A DNA stretch of 10,199 nt from Labilithrix luteola (GCA_026225435.1 JAMFST010000274.1:1-10199), one strand, 5' to 3'; shown: positions 1-6,849, numbered from the stretch's first letter. Translations and numbers: made by a program. Notes: generated from the sequence alone by a model not told the origin.

Positions 1-1455
1 CCGGTCGCGCCGCCGGACGAGCCCACGCGCGAGGCGCTGGACGACCTGGAGGTAGCGCCCCAGGGGGAGCTCGAACGGCCGACCCTGGTGCCGGAGATCG
101 ACCTCCAGGCGCTGGCCAAGCTCGGTCCGGAGGCCTTCGCCCATAGCAACCAGCGGCTCCCGGCCGATCTCTTCGGTCCCGGCGGGCGGCCCAGCGCTCC
201 GGTGCGCACGTCGCTCCCCCCGGGCGCCTCCATGGCGCCGAGCGCCGGGTCGATGCGCCCGCCGATGACGCCGTCGGTCCGCCCGAAGGCCGATCCGTTC
301 GACCTCGACGAGGTGGACGTCTTCTTCGACGACAACCGCACCTCCGTGGCGCCGCACGCGCTCCCCACCGAGAACGCGATCCCCGAGCCGCCGCACCTCG
401 ATCTCGAAGCGACCGCGGAGCGGCCGACGTCGCGGCCGCCGCCGCCGCCGGCTCTGCACGCCGCGCCCACCGTGCGCCGCATGGAGGTCGCGTCGTTCCT
501 CGAGGACGAGGACGAGGTCGAGGAGCCGACCCTGTCGAACCGCCTGGCGCCGCTGCTCACGCCGCCGCGCTCCTCGGCGCCGCCGCCTCCGTCGTCGCTG
601 GCCATGCCCCCCGCGCCGCTCCCTGCGCCGGTGGTGATGGACACGAGCGACGCCATCGACGCGCTCGGCATGCTGGACAACCCCGACTCGTGGGACGAGG
701 TCGCCGCCGTCGCCGCCGAGCCGCAGGCCAGCGTGAGCGCGAGCCTGCGTCCGCTCGCCGCGGCTGCGCTCGATTCGCTGGCCCAGCTCGACGACCCGGA
801 CGACGACGACCTGGGAGACGATCTCGCGGTCCCGGTCCCCTCCCCGATGCCGCCGACGCGGCCGCAGCCCGAGTCGGCCTCTCCGCCGGAGTCACTCGAC
901 GCCGTCGCCTCGCTCTCGAGCCCGCTGCCGCCGCGGCCGCCCATCGAGTCGCTCCCCTCGGATCTCCTCGCCGACGATGACTCGACCGACGATCTCGCCG
1001 CCTTGACCGAGGCGAGCGGCGCCCTCGACATGCCCCTGGTCGCGCGTCCGTCCGAGGAGGACCTGGTGGCCGACGCCGGCGCCGACGAGGCGATGGCCGA
1101 GCTGCGCGATCGCTTCGCCGCCAAGGACTACCTGGGCGCCTTGCACCTCGCCGAGACGCTCACCAACGACCCGCTGCATGCGCAGGAGTCGGAGCAGATC
1201 GCCGAGGAGTGCCGCGTCACCCTGCAGGCGCGCTACGTCGAGAGCATCGGCTCGCTCGCGCGCGTCCCGGTCATCGCCGTGCCGCTCTCGGTCATCCGCG
1301 AGCTCCCGATCGACAACCGCGCCGGCTTCGTCCTCTCGCGCATCGACGGGATCTCCAGCCTCGAGATGATCCTCGACATGTGCGGCATGAGCCAGCTCGA
1401 CGCCCTGCGCATCGTCTACGAGCTCGTCCAAAACGGCGCGCTCGACTTCGTTTGA
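1..1455 (+). CDS. Pro/Asp-rich, mostly disordered protein with small conserved C-terminal domain; 5' end outside the window
   Basis: The frame is open from base 1 with the same composition as the rest, so the gene probably starts upstream. A GTG at 88 is a possible start but has no well-spaced ribosome binding site, and the 29 codons before it already read as Pro/Glu-rich protein. About 484 residues are visible. Residues 1 to ~355 (visible numbering) are low-complexity Pro, Ala, Ser and Asp, with acidic stretches such as DDPDDDDLGDD, and look unstructured. A short helical, TPR-like segment follows (around AMAELRDRFAAKDYLGALHLAETL). The last ~70 residues form a compact domain (VPVIAVPLSVIREL ... 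RAGFVLSRIDG ... LDALRIVYELVQNGALDFV) of a kind I associate with myxobacterial regulatory or motility-linked proteins and winged-helix-like folds; I cannot name the family. A short motif recurs three times: ERPTL, ERPTS, EEPTL. No signal peptide or membrane segment is visible, so it is probably cytoplasmic. Function unknown. Confidence 0.8.
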   Translation, partial: PVAPPDEPTREALDDLEVAPQGELERPTLVPEIDLQALAKLGPEAFAHSNQRLPADLFGPGGRPSAPVRTSLPPGASMAPSAGSMRPPMTPSVRPKADPFDLDEVDVFFDDNRTSVAPHALPTENAIPEPPHLDLEATAERPTSRPPPPPALHAAPTVRRMEVASFLEDEDEVEEPTLSNRLAPLLTPPRSSAPPPPSSLAMPPAPLPAPVVMDTSDAIDALGMLDNPDSWDEVAAVAAEPQASVSASLRPLAAAALDSLAQLDDPDDDDLGDDLAVPVPSPMPPTRPQPESASPPESLDAVASLSSPLPPRPPIESLPSDLLADDDSTDDLAALTEASGALDMPLVARPSEEDLVADAGADEAMAELRDRFAAKDYLGALHLAETLTNDPLHAQESEQIAEECRVTLQARYVESIGSLARVPVIAVPLSVIRELPIDNRAGFVLSRIDGISSLEMILDMCGMSQLDALRIVYELVQNGALDFV

Positions 1456-1466
1456 AGTCGAGCGCG
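1437..1466. terminator. Hairpin terminator between convergent genes, overlapping a stop codon
   Basis: A perfect 13-bp inverted repeat (arm CGCGCTCGACTTC, loop GTTT) spans the last codons and the TGA stop (1453-1455) of the plus-strand gene. Read on the minus strand the stem is followed three bases later by TTTT (complement of 1430-1433 region), so it fits an intrinsic terminator for the PLD gene that ends at 1493. On the plus strand it is followed only by a pyrimidine-rich tract (1467-1500) without a clean T run, so plus-strand termination would be weaker. Bidirectional use is inferred from the convergent layout. Confidence 0.7.
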
Positions 1467-1492
1467 GCTCTTCGTCTTCGTCTCGGTTCGTC

Positions 1493-3199
1493 TCAGTTCG
1501 CCAGGCTGCAGCTCGCGTTCGGGGAGGAGTAGCCCCACATCTGCGCGTAGTAGGTGTTCTCGAGGTTCTGCGCGGTCGCGGCGTCGTCGTAGATGAAGCC
1601 GAACTCGGCGAGGTTGGCGACGTACATGTTCTGCGAGCCGAGGTAGAAGGCCTGGCTGTCGACCGAGATCAGCTTGGTGTGGAGCGCGAACTTCGCGCCG
1701 TCGGGCCAGGTCGGGTCGTTGGTCGCGTCGAGGGTGGTGACGTGGAGGTGGTTGCACATCGACGAGGCCACGTCGTCGCTGGCGGTCCACAGCTCGGGGT
1801 GCGCCTGCGCGACCGACAGGATGTGCTGCTGCACGTCGGCGGGGGACCAGCCGTTACCGTAGTTGGCCTCGTCGGCCGCGAGCCCGGTGAGGTCGCCCGG
1901 CACCGCGCCGACGCTCGACACCACGAACTCCACGTCGACGCCGCGAGCGATCGCCTTGACGATCGATTCCATGTACGCCTCGGGCCAGGCCGCGAGCGCG
2001 ATCCCCGCCTCCTTCGGCGGGCCGATGTCCTGCTGGGCGATGTGCAGCGTGGTCTTGGCGGAGTCGATGAGGGCGACGAGCGCCGCGTCCGCCGTCTCCG
2101 GGCCGATCTTGCCGAGGCGGCCGACCGCGAGGACCGGGATGCCGGTGCCGTCCGCGTGCGCCTCGGTGCCGCCGAAGACGGGGAGGCAATCGCGCGAGTC
2201 GTTCGGGTAGGTCGAGACCTGCGTCTCGCCGAGGAGGCTCGCGTCAGCGCAGGCGAAGCTCCAGAGGCGGTCGGCGAAGCGCTCGGCGTCGCCCGCGGCG
2301 GAGCCGTGGATGTGGATGGAGAGGTCGTGGACCGGGTCGGCCTGAAGGTAATTCTCCGTCCACATGTTCATGCCACCGGTGATCGCCTCGTTACCGTCGA
2401 TGGCGATGATCTTCGAGTGGTTCCAGGACTCGTCGCCGTCGCGGTACAGGCTCACCGAGAGCTTCAGCGCGGAGCCCGAGGCCACGTCGCGGGTGAACGT
2501 CTTCATGTTGCTCGAGGCGGTGCCGTGGTCGAGGAACGAGAAGGGGTACTGGCCGAAGATCATGCGCACGGTCGGGGGCGTGCTGTTCTCCGACAGATAG
2601 GTGACGGCGTTGCGCAGCATCGCCTGGTAGCGGCCGTCCGGCGGGGTGAGGCTGGTCACGTCGACGCGGCTCTTGGCGCTGGTGACCTCCTTGTAGATCT
2701 CGTCGAGGACGTAGTCCGAGTGACCGACGCACATCGAGTAGGGCGCGTCGCCGTGGTGCGCGACCGTGGAGGCCATCTCGGTGCAGGTGCCGCCGGTGGT
2801 GCAGTCATCCTGCGAGCCGCAGGTGAAGAGCTTGAAGTCCGGGTCGCAGTAGTCGTCCTTGGAGGGGTCACACTCCGCGGCGACGGGCAGGTTTCCCTGG
2901 CCCCAGTACTGCGCCATCGGGATCGGCAGGAGGCCGGTCGCGTCGAGGGTGTTGTCGGTCGAGTAGTCCCAGCTCGAGCCCTGCTCCGAGGGGAACTGCG
3001 CCGCGAGCGCCGTCTTGACCGCCTGGCCGACGTAGGAGAAGTCCGACTTGCCTGACAGCTCGCTCCCGCCGTTCGACGTGGCGTCGGAGGCGCTGCTGCA
3101 TCCCGTGACGCTGCTCACCAGGAGCGCCCCGGCGACGCCGGCGACTACATAGGTGGTCAGCGAGAGCGGGAGAAGGCGGGAGGAGAGGCGGGCCGTCAT
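1493..3199 (-). CDS. Exported lipoprotein of the phospholipase D superfamily (two HKD motifs)
   Basis: Predicted 568-residue enzyme of the PLD/cardiolipin-synthase superfamily, which hydrolyses or transfers phosphodiester bonds through a covalent phospho-histidine. Both catalytic motifs are intact: H261-S-K263 with D268 followed by GGMN, and H507-T-K509 with D514 followed by GSQN. The N-terminus has Arg residues, a hydrophobic stretch and a lipobox ending SVTGC (lipid Cys34) with Ser at +2, which suggests an outer-membrane or cell-surface lipoprotein. Between the signal and the first HKD motif is a Cys-rich insert (Cys110, 118, 127, 133, 139, 157; CGSQDDCTTGGTC) like the small disulfide modules common in myxobacterial exported proteins. 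I chose the ATG at 3199 because it starts the signal peptide directly; a TTG at 3220 would add seven residues. A GAGG lies 12 nt upstream. Substrate is unknown: phospholipid, nucleic acid or another phosphodiester are all possible for this superfamily. Confidence 0.88.
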   Translation of the reverse strand: MTARLSSRLLPLSLTTYVVAGVAGALLVSSVTGCSSASDATSNGGSELSGKSDFSYVGQAVKTALAAQFPSEQGSSWDYSTDNTLDATGLLPIPMAQYWGQGNLPVAAECDPSKDDYCDPDFKLFTCGSQDDCTTGGTCTEMASTVAHHGDAPYSMCVGHSDYVLDEIYKEVTSAKSRVDVTSLTPPDGRYQAMLRNAVTYLSENSTPPTVRMIFGQYPFSFLDHGTASSNMKTFTRDVASGSALKLSVSLYRDGDESWNHSKIIAIDGNEAITGGMNMWTENYLQADPVHDLSIHIHGSAAGDAERFADRLWSFACADASLLGETQVSTYPNDSRDCLPVFGGTEAHADGTGIPVLAVGRLGKIGPETADAALVALIDSAKTTLHIAQQDIGPPKEAGIALAAWPEAYMESIVKAIARGVDVEFVVSSVGAVPGDLTGLAADEANYGNGWSPADVQQHILSVAQAHPELWTASDDVASSMCNHLHVTTLDATNDPTWPDGAKFALHTKLISVDSQAFYLGSQNMYVANLAEFGFIYDDAATAQNLENTYYAQMWGYSSPNASCSLAN

Positions 3200-3357
3200 G
3201 TGTGACAGGCACCTCAGCAAGCCCTACGCCAACCTACATCTGCTTGCCGCCCCTGCGAGTTTTCTGCTGCTTGTGAACTTTTGTCGCACCTTCGTCACAC
3301 TGGAACAGACGGGCGAGCGGATCGCCGCGACACCAGCCTGGCGAAGCCGCGATCCAG
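3200..3357. other. Intergenic region between PLD gene and small lipoprotein gene
   Basis: This stretch is visibly more AT-rich than its surroundings (for example GAGTTTTCTGCTGCTTGTGAACTTTTG around 3257-3283) and so is the likely place for the PLD promoter on the minus strand, but I could not fix a convincing -35/-10 pair. GTGTGAC at 3200-3206 and GTCACAC at 3293-3299 are inverted copies of each other about 90 bp apart. A 7-bp inverted repeat (GGATCGC 3319-3325 with GCGATCC 3349-3355) sits just after the stop of the upstream small lipoprotein gene and could be a weak terminator, though no T run follows it. Confidence 0.3.
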
Positions 3358-3618
3358 CTACTCGCCGCCCTTGTACCGCTTCTCGCGCGGGCCGCGGGGG
3401 ACCTGTTTTGCCGGGTGCGGCGAGTCGTCGACGTCGGCGAAGTCGCCGTTGGGGTACCGGATCGCTTCCCGGTTGTTGGCGCTGGTTCCCACGAAGGGGT
3501 CCAGCGGGGCCGCCTTGTATCCGCCGCCGCAGGCGGTCACGAGCAGCGTGGCTGTAACGAGGAGAGGTGAGGCGAGCGCGAGCGTGGGGAGTCGCCGCGC
3601 GGAGAGGTAGGGGCGCAT
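3358..3618 (-). CDS. Small lipoprotein of unknown function (86 aa)
   Basis: The protein begins MRPYLSARRLP, has a hydrophobic core and a lipobox LVTAC (lipid Cys30) followed by three glycines. The mature part is only about 57 residues, polar and rich in charged residues and Pro, with a very basic end (VPRGPREKRYKGGE). No domain is recognised. A GTG at 3642 would add eight residues that do not fit a signal peptide start, so the ATG at 3618 is preferred; neither has a clear ribosome binding site. It lies upstream of and on the same strand as the PLD lipoprotein gene with about 160 bp between them, so separate transcription is likely. Comparable tiny lipoproteins are common in myxobacterial genomes; function cannot be inferred. 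Confidence 0.65.
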   Translation of the reverse strand: MRPYLSARRLPTLALASPLLVTATLLVTACGGGYKAAPLDPFVGTSANNREAIRYPNGDFADVDDSPHPAKQVPRGPREKRYKGGE

Positions 3619-3707
3619 GTCGGAAACGTTACGGACGCACACGCCGGACGGCGAGTAGCTGGCGACGATTTTGTAAAGTTAGGTCGCAGGACCGGGGGGC
3701 GAGTCGC

Positions 3708-3938
3708 TCACGCGGTGCGGCTCGCGGAGGCGGTCCGGCGACGGACGACGTCGGCGATGCGGATCAGCTGCTCGGCGCATGGCTCGCACCCGCCACCGCA
3801 ACAGCGAGGCAGGAGTGCCCCCTCGCGGAGGAGCGGGCGGACACAATCACGGTAGACCGGGTCGAGCCCCTCTTCGAGGCAGGCGGTGCGTAGGACCTGG
3901 TCGAGCTCGTCGAGCTCGTCTGCGTCCGTGCCCGCCAT
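3708..3938 (-). CDS. Small protein with CCGGGCEPC motif, possible metal binder (76 aa)
   Basis: The N-terminal half is acidic and helical (DADELDELDQVLRTACLEE). The C-terminal half holds Cys46-Cys47-Gly-Gly-Gly-Cys51-Glu-Pro-Cys54, then an amphipathic basic helix (AEQLIRIADVVRRR). Two further cysteines are at 20 and 32. Four closely spaced cysteines suggest a metal or Fe-S site or a disulfide knot. The CCGxGCxxC pattern recalls the short 'oxidoreductase-like' domain, but the rest does not let me assign that family with confidence. There is no signal peptide, so the protein is probably cytoplasmic. The ATG at 3938 lies 34 nt after the encoded CCA end of the tRNA-His gene on the same strand, so it may be read from the tRNA promoter. 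A weak AGGCAGG lies about 12 nt before the start. Confidence 0.6.
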   Translation of the reverse strand: MAGTDADELDELDQVLRTACLEEGLDPVYRDCVRPLLREGALLPRCCGGGCEPCAEQLIRIADVVRRRTASASRTA

Positions 3939-3972
3939 CAGAGGATATGCCTGCCTGATCTACGAGGAAACC

Positions 3973-4049
3973 TGGGGTAACCGACGGGGCTTGAACCCGC
4001 GACAGCTGGATCCACAATCCAGCGCTCTACCGACTGAGCTACGGCTACC
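3973..4049 (-). tRNA. tRNA-His (anticodon GTG)
   Basis: The minus strand folds as a complete 77-nt tRNA. The acceptor stem GTAGCCG pairs with CGGTTAC (one G-T pair). The D-arm is GCTC/GAGC, the anticodon stem CTGGA/TCCAG, with loop TTGTGGA giving anticodon GTG, and the T-arm has loop TTCAAGC. The extra 5' G (complement of 4049) opposite C73 is the G-1 identity element of histidine tRNAs. CCA is genome-encoded at 3975-3973. The gene is intact, with no integrase or duplicated 3' end nearby to suggest an attachment site in use. Confidence 0.96.
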
Positions 4050-4061
4050 AGAAGCGGCTGC

Positions 4062-4089
4062 ATCCTATTCTCGTGGCGGTGAATGGCAA
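4062..4089 (-). promoter_or_regulatory. Sigma70-like promoter of the tRNA-His gene
   Basis: On the minus strand TTGCCA (complement of 4084-4089, 5 of 6 to TTGACA) is followed after 16 bp by TAGGAT (complement of 4062-4067, 4 of 6 to TATAAT). The -10 box ends 12 nt before the G-1 of the tRNA, leaving room for a start a few bases upstream of the mature 5' end. The position and spacing fit a tRNA promoter; the call rests on sequence match only. Confidence 0.55.
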
Positions 4090-4101
4090 GCCCTGGTGCG
4101 C

Positions 4102-4950
4102 ATGGGCCGTGCGATTCTCGTGCGCGTGACCGGACGGGCCGCTCCTCGAGGCTTTCGCGACGCCGGTGAAGTGGCCAGCGCCGCGCTCACCCTGGTGTCG
4201 CGGGCTGTGCACGAGGCGAGCGGGGACGCGGTGTTCGTGAAGCGGCTGCGGCCTCGGGGGATGGCCGATCCCGGCGCGCGCGCGGCCTTCGAGCGAGAGG
4301 GGCGCATCGGGGAAGCGCTGGCGCGGGCGGGGGCGCCGGTCCCTCGGTTCGTGGAGACGGGGAGCGACGAGCTCGGTCCGTACCTCGTCACCGCCGCCAT
4401 CGACGGGCAGCCGGCCACCGACGCGCTCGCCTCCTCCGCCTCGTGGCGAGACCTGGCGCGAGCGGCGTTCACCGCGCTGGAGGCGGTGCACCGGGCCGCC
4501 GACGAGCACGGGCCGCTCGCCGTGGTGCATCACGACGTACATTTGGACAACGTGCTCTTCGCGGGCGACGGGCGGGAGGCGTGGCTCGTCGACTTCGGGC
4601 TGGCGAGCGCGCGGCCGGATCTGCAGGGGGCACTGCCGCCGGACGACGCCGTCTTTCGCGGGACGCTGCGCTACGCCTCGCCGGAGGCGGCGCGCGGGGA
4701 AGCGAGCAGCGAGAGCTCGGACCGGTTCTCCCTGGCAGCGGCGCTGCTGCACCGGGCGAGCGGGGTGGACCCGCGAGGCACGGCGAGCGCTCCGGCCGAG
4801 CTCCTCTACCGCGCCGGCACCGAGCCGCTCGACGCGTGGCGCCAGTCGATCGAGCTGTCCGCGTCGCCGGAGCTGGCCGCCCTGCTCCGCGCGCTGGCCC
4901 CGCTGCTCGCCTTCGACGCCGGGGATCGACGGAACGGGCCCGCATGGTAA
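4102..4950 (+). CDS. Single-domain protein-kinase-like protein lacking the glycine-rich loop
   Basis: The 282-residue protein matches the eukaryotic-type (Hanks) kinase fold: ATP-lysine K47 in VFVKRLRP, a helix-C glutamate near 65-67, catalytic loop HHDVHLDN with D145 and N150, metal-binding D164-F-G, activation-segment end GTLRYASPE (187-195) and SDRFSLA in place of the usual SDvySLG. It therefore probably phosphorylates a protein or small molecule. Oddities are that the segment before K47 (GEVASAALTLVSRAV) has none of the glycines of the usual GxGxxG loop, that the HRD arginine is replaced (HHD, a non-RD type), and that there is no extra sensor or membrane domain. The start is uncertain: the frame is open back through the tRNA, which cannot be coding, and the ATG at 4102 is the first good choice after it (a GTG at 4096 is an alternative); no clear ribosome binding site. 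It ends 10 bp before the PLP-enzyme gene, suggesting co-transcription. Confidence 0.75.
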   Translation: MGRAILVRVTGRAAPRGFRDAGEVASAALTLVSRAVHEASGDAVFVKRLRPRGMADPGARAAFEREGRIGEALARAGAPVPRFVETGSDELGPYLVTAAIDGQPATDALASSASWRDLARAAFTALEAVHRAADEHGPLAVVHHDVHLDNVLFAGDGREAWLVDFGLASARPDLQGALPPDDAVFRGTLRYASPEAARGEASSESSDRFSLAAALLHRASGVDPRGTASAPAELLYRAGTEPLDAWRQSIELSASPELAALLRALAPLLAFDAGDRRNGPAW

Positions 4951-4960
4951 GAGCCGGCCC

Positions 4961-6138
4961 ATGAAGGACGACCACGCCGCTCGCCTGCGCTTCGACACCC
5001 TCTGCATCCACGGCGGGCAATCGCCGGATCCGATCTCCGGCGCCGTGATGACGCCCATCGTGCTGTCGTCCACCTTCGCCCAGACCGGGCCGGGCGAGCA
5101 CAAGGGGTGGGACTACTCCCGCGCCGGAAACCCCACCCGCGACACGCTCGAAGCCTGCCTCGCCAGCCTCGAAGGGGGAACGCACGCCATCACCTTCGGC
5201 AGCGGCTGCGCGGCCACCACCAGCATCCTGCTGCTCCTGAAGAGCGGCGATCACGTGCTGGTCGGCGACGACGTCTACGGCGGCACCTTCCGCATCTTCG
5301 ACAAGGTGATGAAGCAGTTCGGCATCAGCTCGACCTTCACCGACCTCACCGACATCGCCAAGGTGCGCGAGGCGGTGCAGCCGAACACGAAGATGATCTG
5401 GATCGAGACGCCGACCAACCCGCTGCTCAAGATCTTCGACATCGCGGCGCTGGCCGCGGTGGCGAAGGAGAAGAACGTGTGGCTCGCGGTCGACAACACC
5501 TTCGCCACGCCGGCCCTGCAGCAGCCGCTCGCGCTCGGCGCCACCATGGTGGTGCACTCGTCGACCAAGTACCTCAACGGGCACTCGGATCTCGTCAGCG
5601 GCGCGGTCATCACCAAGGACGCGGAGCTCGCCGAGCGGCTGCACTTCGTGCAGAAGGCGGTCGGAGCGGTGCCCAGCCCGTTCGACTGCTACCTGCTCCT
5701 CCGCGGGCTCAAGACGCTGCACGTGCGCATGCGGCAGCACGTGGCGTCGGCGCAGCACCTGGCGAGCTGGCTCGAGAAGCACCCGCAGGTGAGAAGGTCA
5801 TCTACCCGGGCCTCGAGAGCCACCCGGGGTACGCGCTGGCCAGGAAGCAGATGAAGGCGCCGGGCGGCATCGTCAGCGTCGACATCAAGGGGGGGCTGGC
5901 GGCGTCGCAGGCGTTCCTCAAGGCGCTGCGCGTCTTCACCTGCGCCGAGAGCCTCGGCGGGGTCGAGTCGCTCGCCGATCACCCGGCGCTCATGACCCAC
6001 GCCAGCCTGGACGCATCGGCCCGGCTCGCGCTGGGCATCGGCGACGGCCTGGTGCGCCTCTCGGTGGGGATCGAGGACCAGGAAGATCTACAGGAAGATC
6101 TGGCCCAGGCGCTCGCAGCAGCCGCGGCTGCGAAATAA
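4961..6138 (+). pseudogene. Cystathionine gamma-synthase/lyase-type PLP enzyme, interrupted by a -1 frameshift
   Basis: Trans-sulfuration enzyme family (Cys/Met metabolism PLP enzymes, fold type I), which makes or cleaves cystathionine in the cytoplasm. Residues from the ATG at 4961: DYSRAGNPTR (Y52 and R54, phosphate contacts from the partner subunit), VYGGT (Y106, ring stacking), VDNTF (D178), SSTKYLNGHSD (K203, Schiff-base lysine). The first frame runs well to LEKHPQV (codon ending 5791), then the family sequence continues one frame back as EKVIYPGLESHPGYALARKQM from 5791 and ends in ESLGGVESLADHPALMTHASL and the TAA at 6136-6138. Joined, it gives about 392 residues, the usual length with nothing missing, so one base (a G in an expected GTGGAG) has been lost near 5791. 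Without correction the product ends at 5854 after a 20-residue wrong tail. The Glu in LGGVES fits gamma-synthase/gamma-lyase rather than beta-lyase. This is either a sequencing error in a working gene or a recent inactivation. Confidence 0.88.
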
Positions 6139-6225
6139 CGACAGGACCGCGCACACGCGCACCTGTTTGCGTCGGAAAGTCGCCGACTAATCGCGTGCAG
6201 CTTCGCCTCAAGCTAGTCTCAGCTC
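6139..6225. other. Short intergenic region with small inverted repeat
   Basis: Between the PLP enzyme and the next plus-strand gene is a 5-bp stem GTCGG/CCGAC with a 7-base loop (6171-6187). No T run follows, so it is at best a weak terminator or a regulatory hairpin. I could not identify a convincing promoter for the downstream lipoprotein gene here. Confidence 0.25.
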
Positions 6226-6825
6226 ATGGTGAGCTCGCTTCTCGTCCGCCGCACCGCGTCCTTCGCGTTTGCAGGCACCGCTCTGGCCCTGATTTCCGCG
6301 GTGGTGGCGGGCTGCGGGAGCGACAAGACCGTCCCGCAGCAGGTGTACGTGAACGCGACGCTCTCGCCCGCGGCCTCCGACCCGACCTCCTGCATGCACT
6401 CCGACGGCTACGAGCTTCTGCAGATCGGGAGCATCAACGACACGGGGCAGTACTCGCTGGTGGAGAACGAGACGACGTTCGACGGCGCCTCGGTGCAGGT
6501 GCAGTGCAGCGTGATCCCGAGCGGCGCCAACTTCGCGGTGAAGGCCACGGCGGTGCGAAGCGGCAACCCGACCGGCGGCACCGTCACCGTCAGCGGCACC
6601 TTCAGCCCCACCGGCACGCAGACGGGGATCAGCGTGATCCTCGACAGCGCCGCCAACGGCATCTACGAGGAGACCGACTGCACCGCGGTCTACGCGAACG
6701 ACGACATGGGCGTGGCCGCGGGCCGCGTCTGGGCGATGTTCACCTGCCCGAACCTGCAGCTCGAGGGGCAAGCGAACGTGTGCCTCTCGAACACCCAGCT
6801 CCGCTTCGAGAACTGCACGCAGTAG
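6226..6825 (+). CDS. Lipoprotein with six-cysteine extracytoplasmic domain, unknown function
   Basis: The 199-residue protein starts MVSSLLVRR, then a hydrophobic core and the lipobox VVAGC (lipid Cys30, Gly at +2), so it is a predicted outer-membrane lipoprotein. The mature domain is rich in Thr, Ser, Val and Gly with alternating hydrophobic residues (GGTVTVSGTFSPTGTQTGISVIL), which suggests a beta-sandwich. Six further cysteines at 56, 94, 152, 174, 186 and 197 could form three disulfides, in keeping with a periplasmic or surface location. I recognise no family. The ATG at 6226 directly precedes the signal peptide; no strong ribosome binding site is visible. The gene converges with the TPR gene, with only 24 bp between stops. 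Confidence 0.78.
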   Translation: MVSSLLVRRTASFAFAGTALALISAVVAGCGSDKTVPQQVYVNATLSPAASDPTSCMHSDGYELLQIGSINDTGQYSLVENETTFDGASVQVQCSVIPSGANFAVKATAVRSGNPTGGTVTVSGTFSPTGTQTGISVILDSAANGIYEETDCTAVYANDDMGVAAGRVWAMFTCPNLQLEGQANVCLSNTQLRFENCTQ

Positions 6826-6827
6826 CT

Positions 6828-6845
6828 GCGGTAACGCGGCACCGC
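6828..6845. terminator. Weak hairpin between convergent lipoprotein and TPR genes
   Basis: GCGGT (6828-6832) pairs with ACCGC (6841-6845) around an 8-base loop in the 24-bp gap between two facing stop codons. The location is right for a shared terminator, but the stem is short and no T run follows on either strand. Confidence 0.25.
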
Positions 6846-6849
6846 CCGG

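Noticed and set aside
892..1431. Open frame on the minus strand opposite the C-terminal part of the disordered protein
   Set aside because: Ala/Gly/Arg/Glu-rich without domain features, while the plus strand ends in a compact, well-patterned C-terminal domain.
1679..3055. Long open frame on the plus strand opposite the PLD gene
   Set aside because: It is Val/Arg/Gly/Asp-rich with no motif, and the opposite strand has two intact HKD motifs and a signal peptide. This is a typical antisense shadow in GC-rich DNA.
3973..4049. tRNA-His 3' end as an attachment site of an integrated element
   Set aside because: No integrase, no second copy of the tRNA 3' segment in the window, and flanking genes look like ordinary chromosome.
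3886..4101. N-terminal extension of the kinase-like frame through the tRNA gene
   Set aside because: The frame is open by chance across the tRNA and its promoter. A coding region spanning an intact tRNA-His is not credible, so the start was placed after it.
4045..5782. Long overlapping open frames on the minus strand opposite the kinase-like gene and the PLP enzyme
   Set aside because: Arg/Gly/Ala/Pro-rich without recognisable motifs; the plus strand carries clear catalytic motifs throughout.
5780..5860. Programmed -1 ribosomal frameshift in the PLP enzyme
   Set aside because: No slippery heptamer is visible at the junction and the family is not known to use frameshifting; loss of one base explains it more simply.
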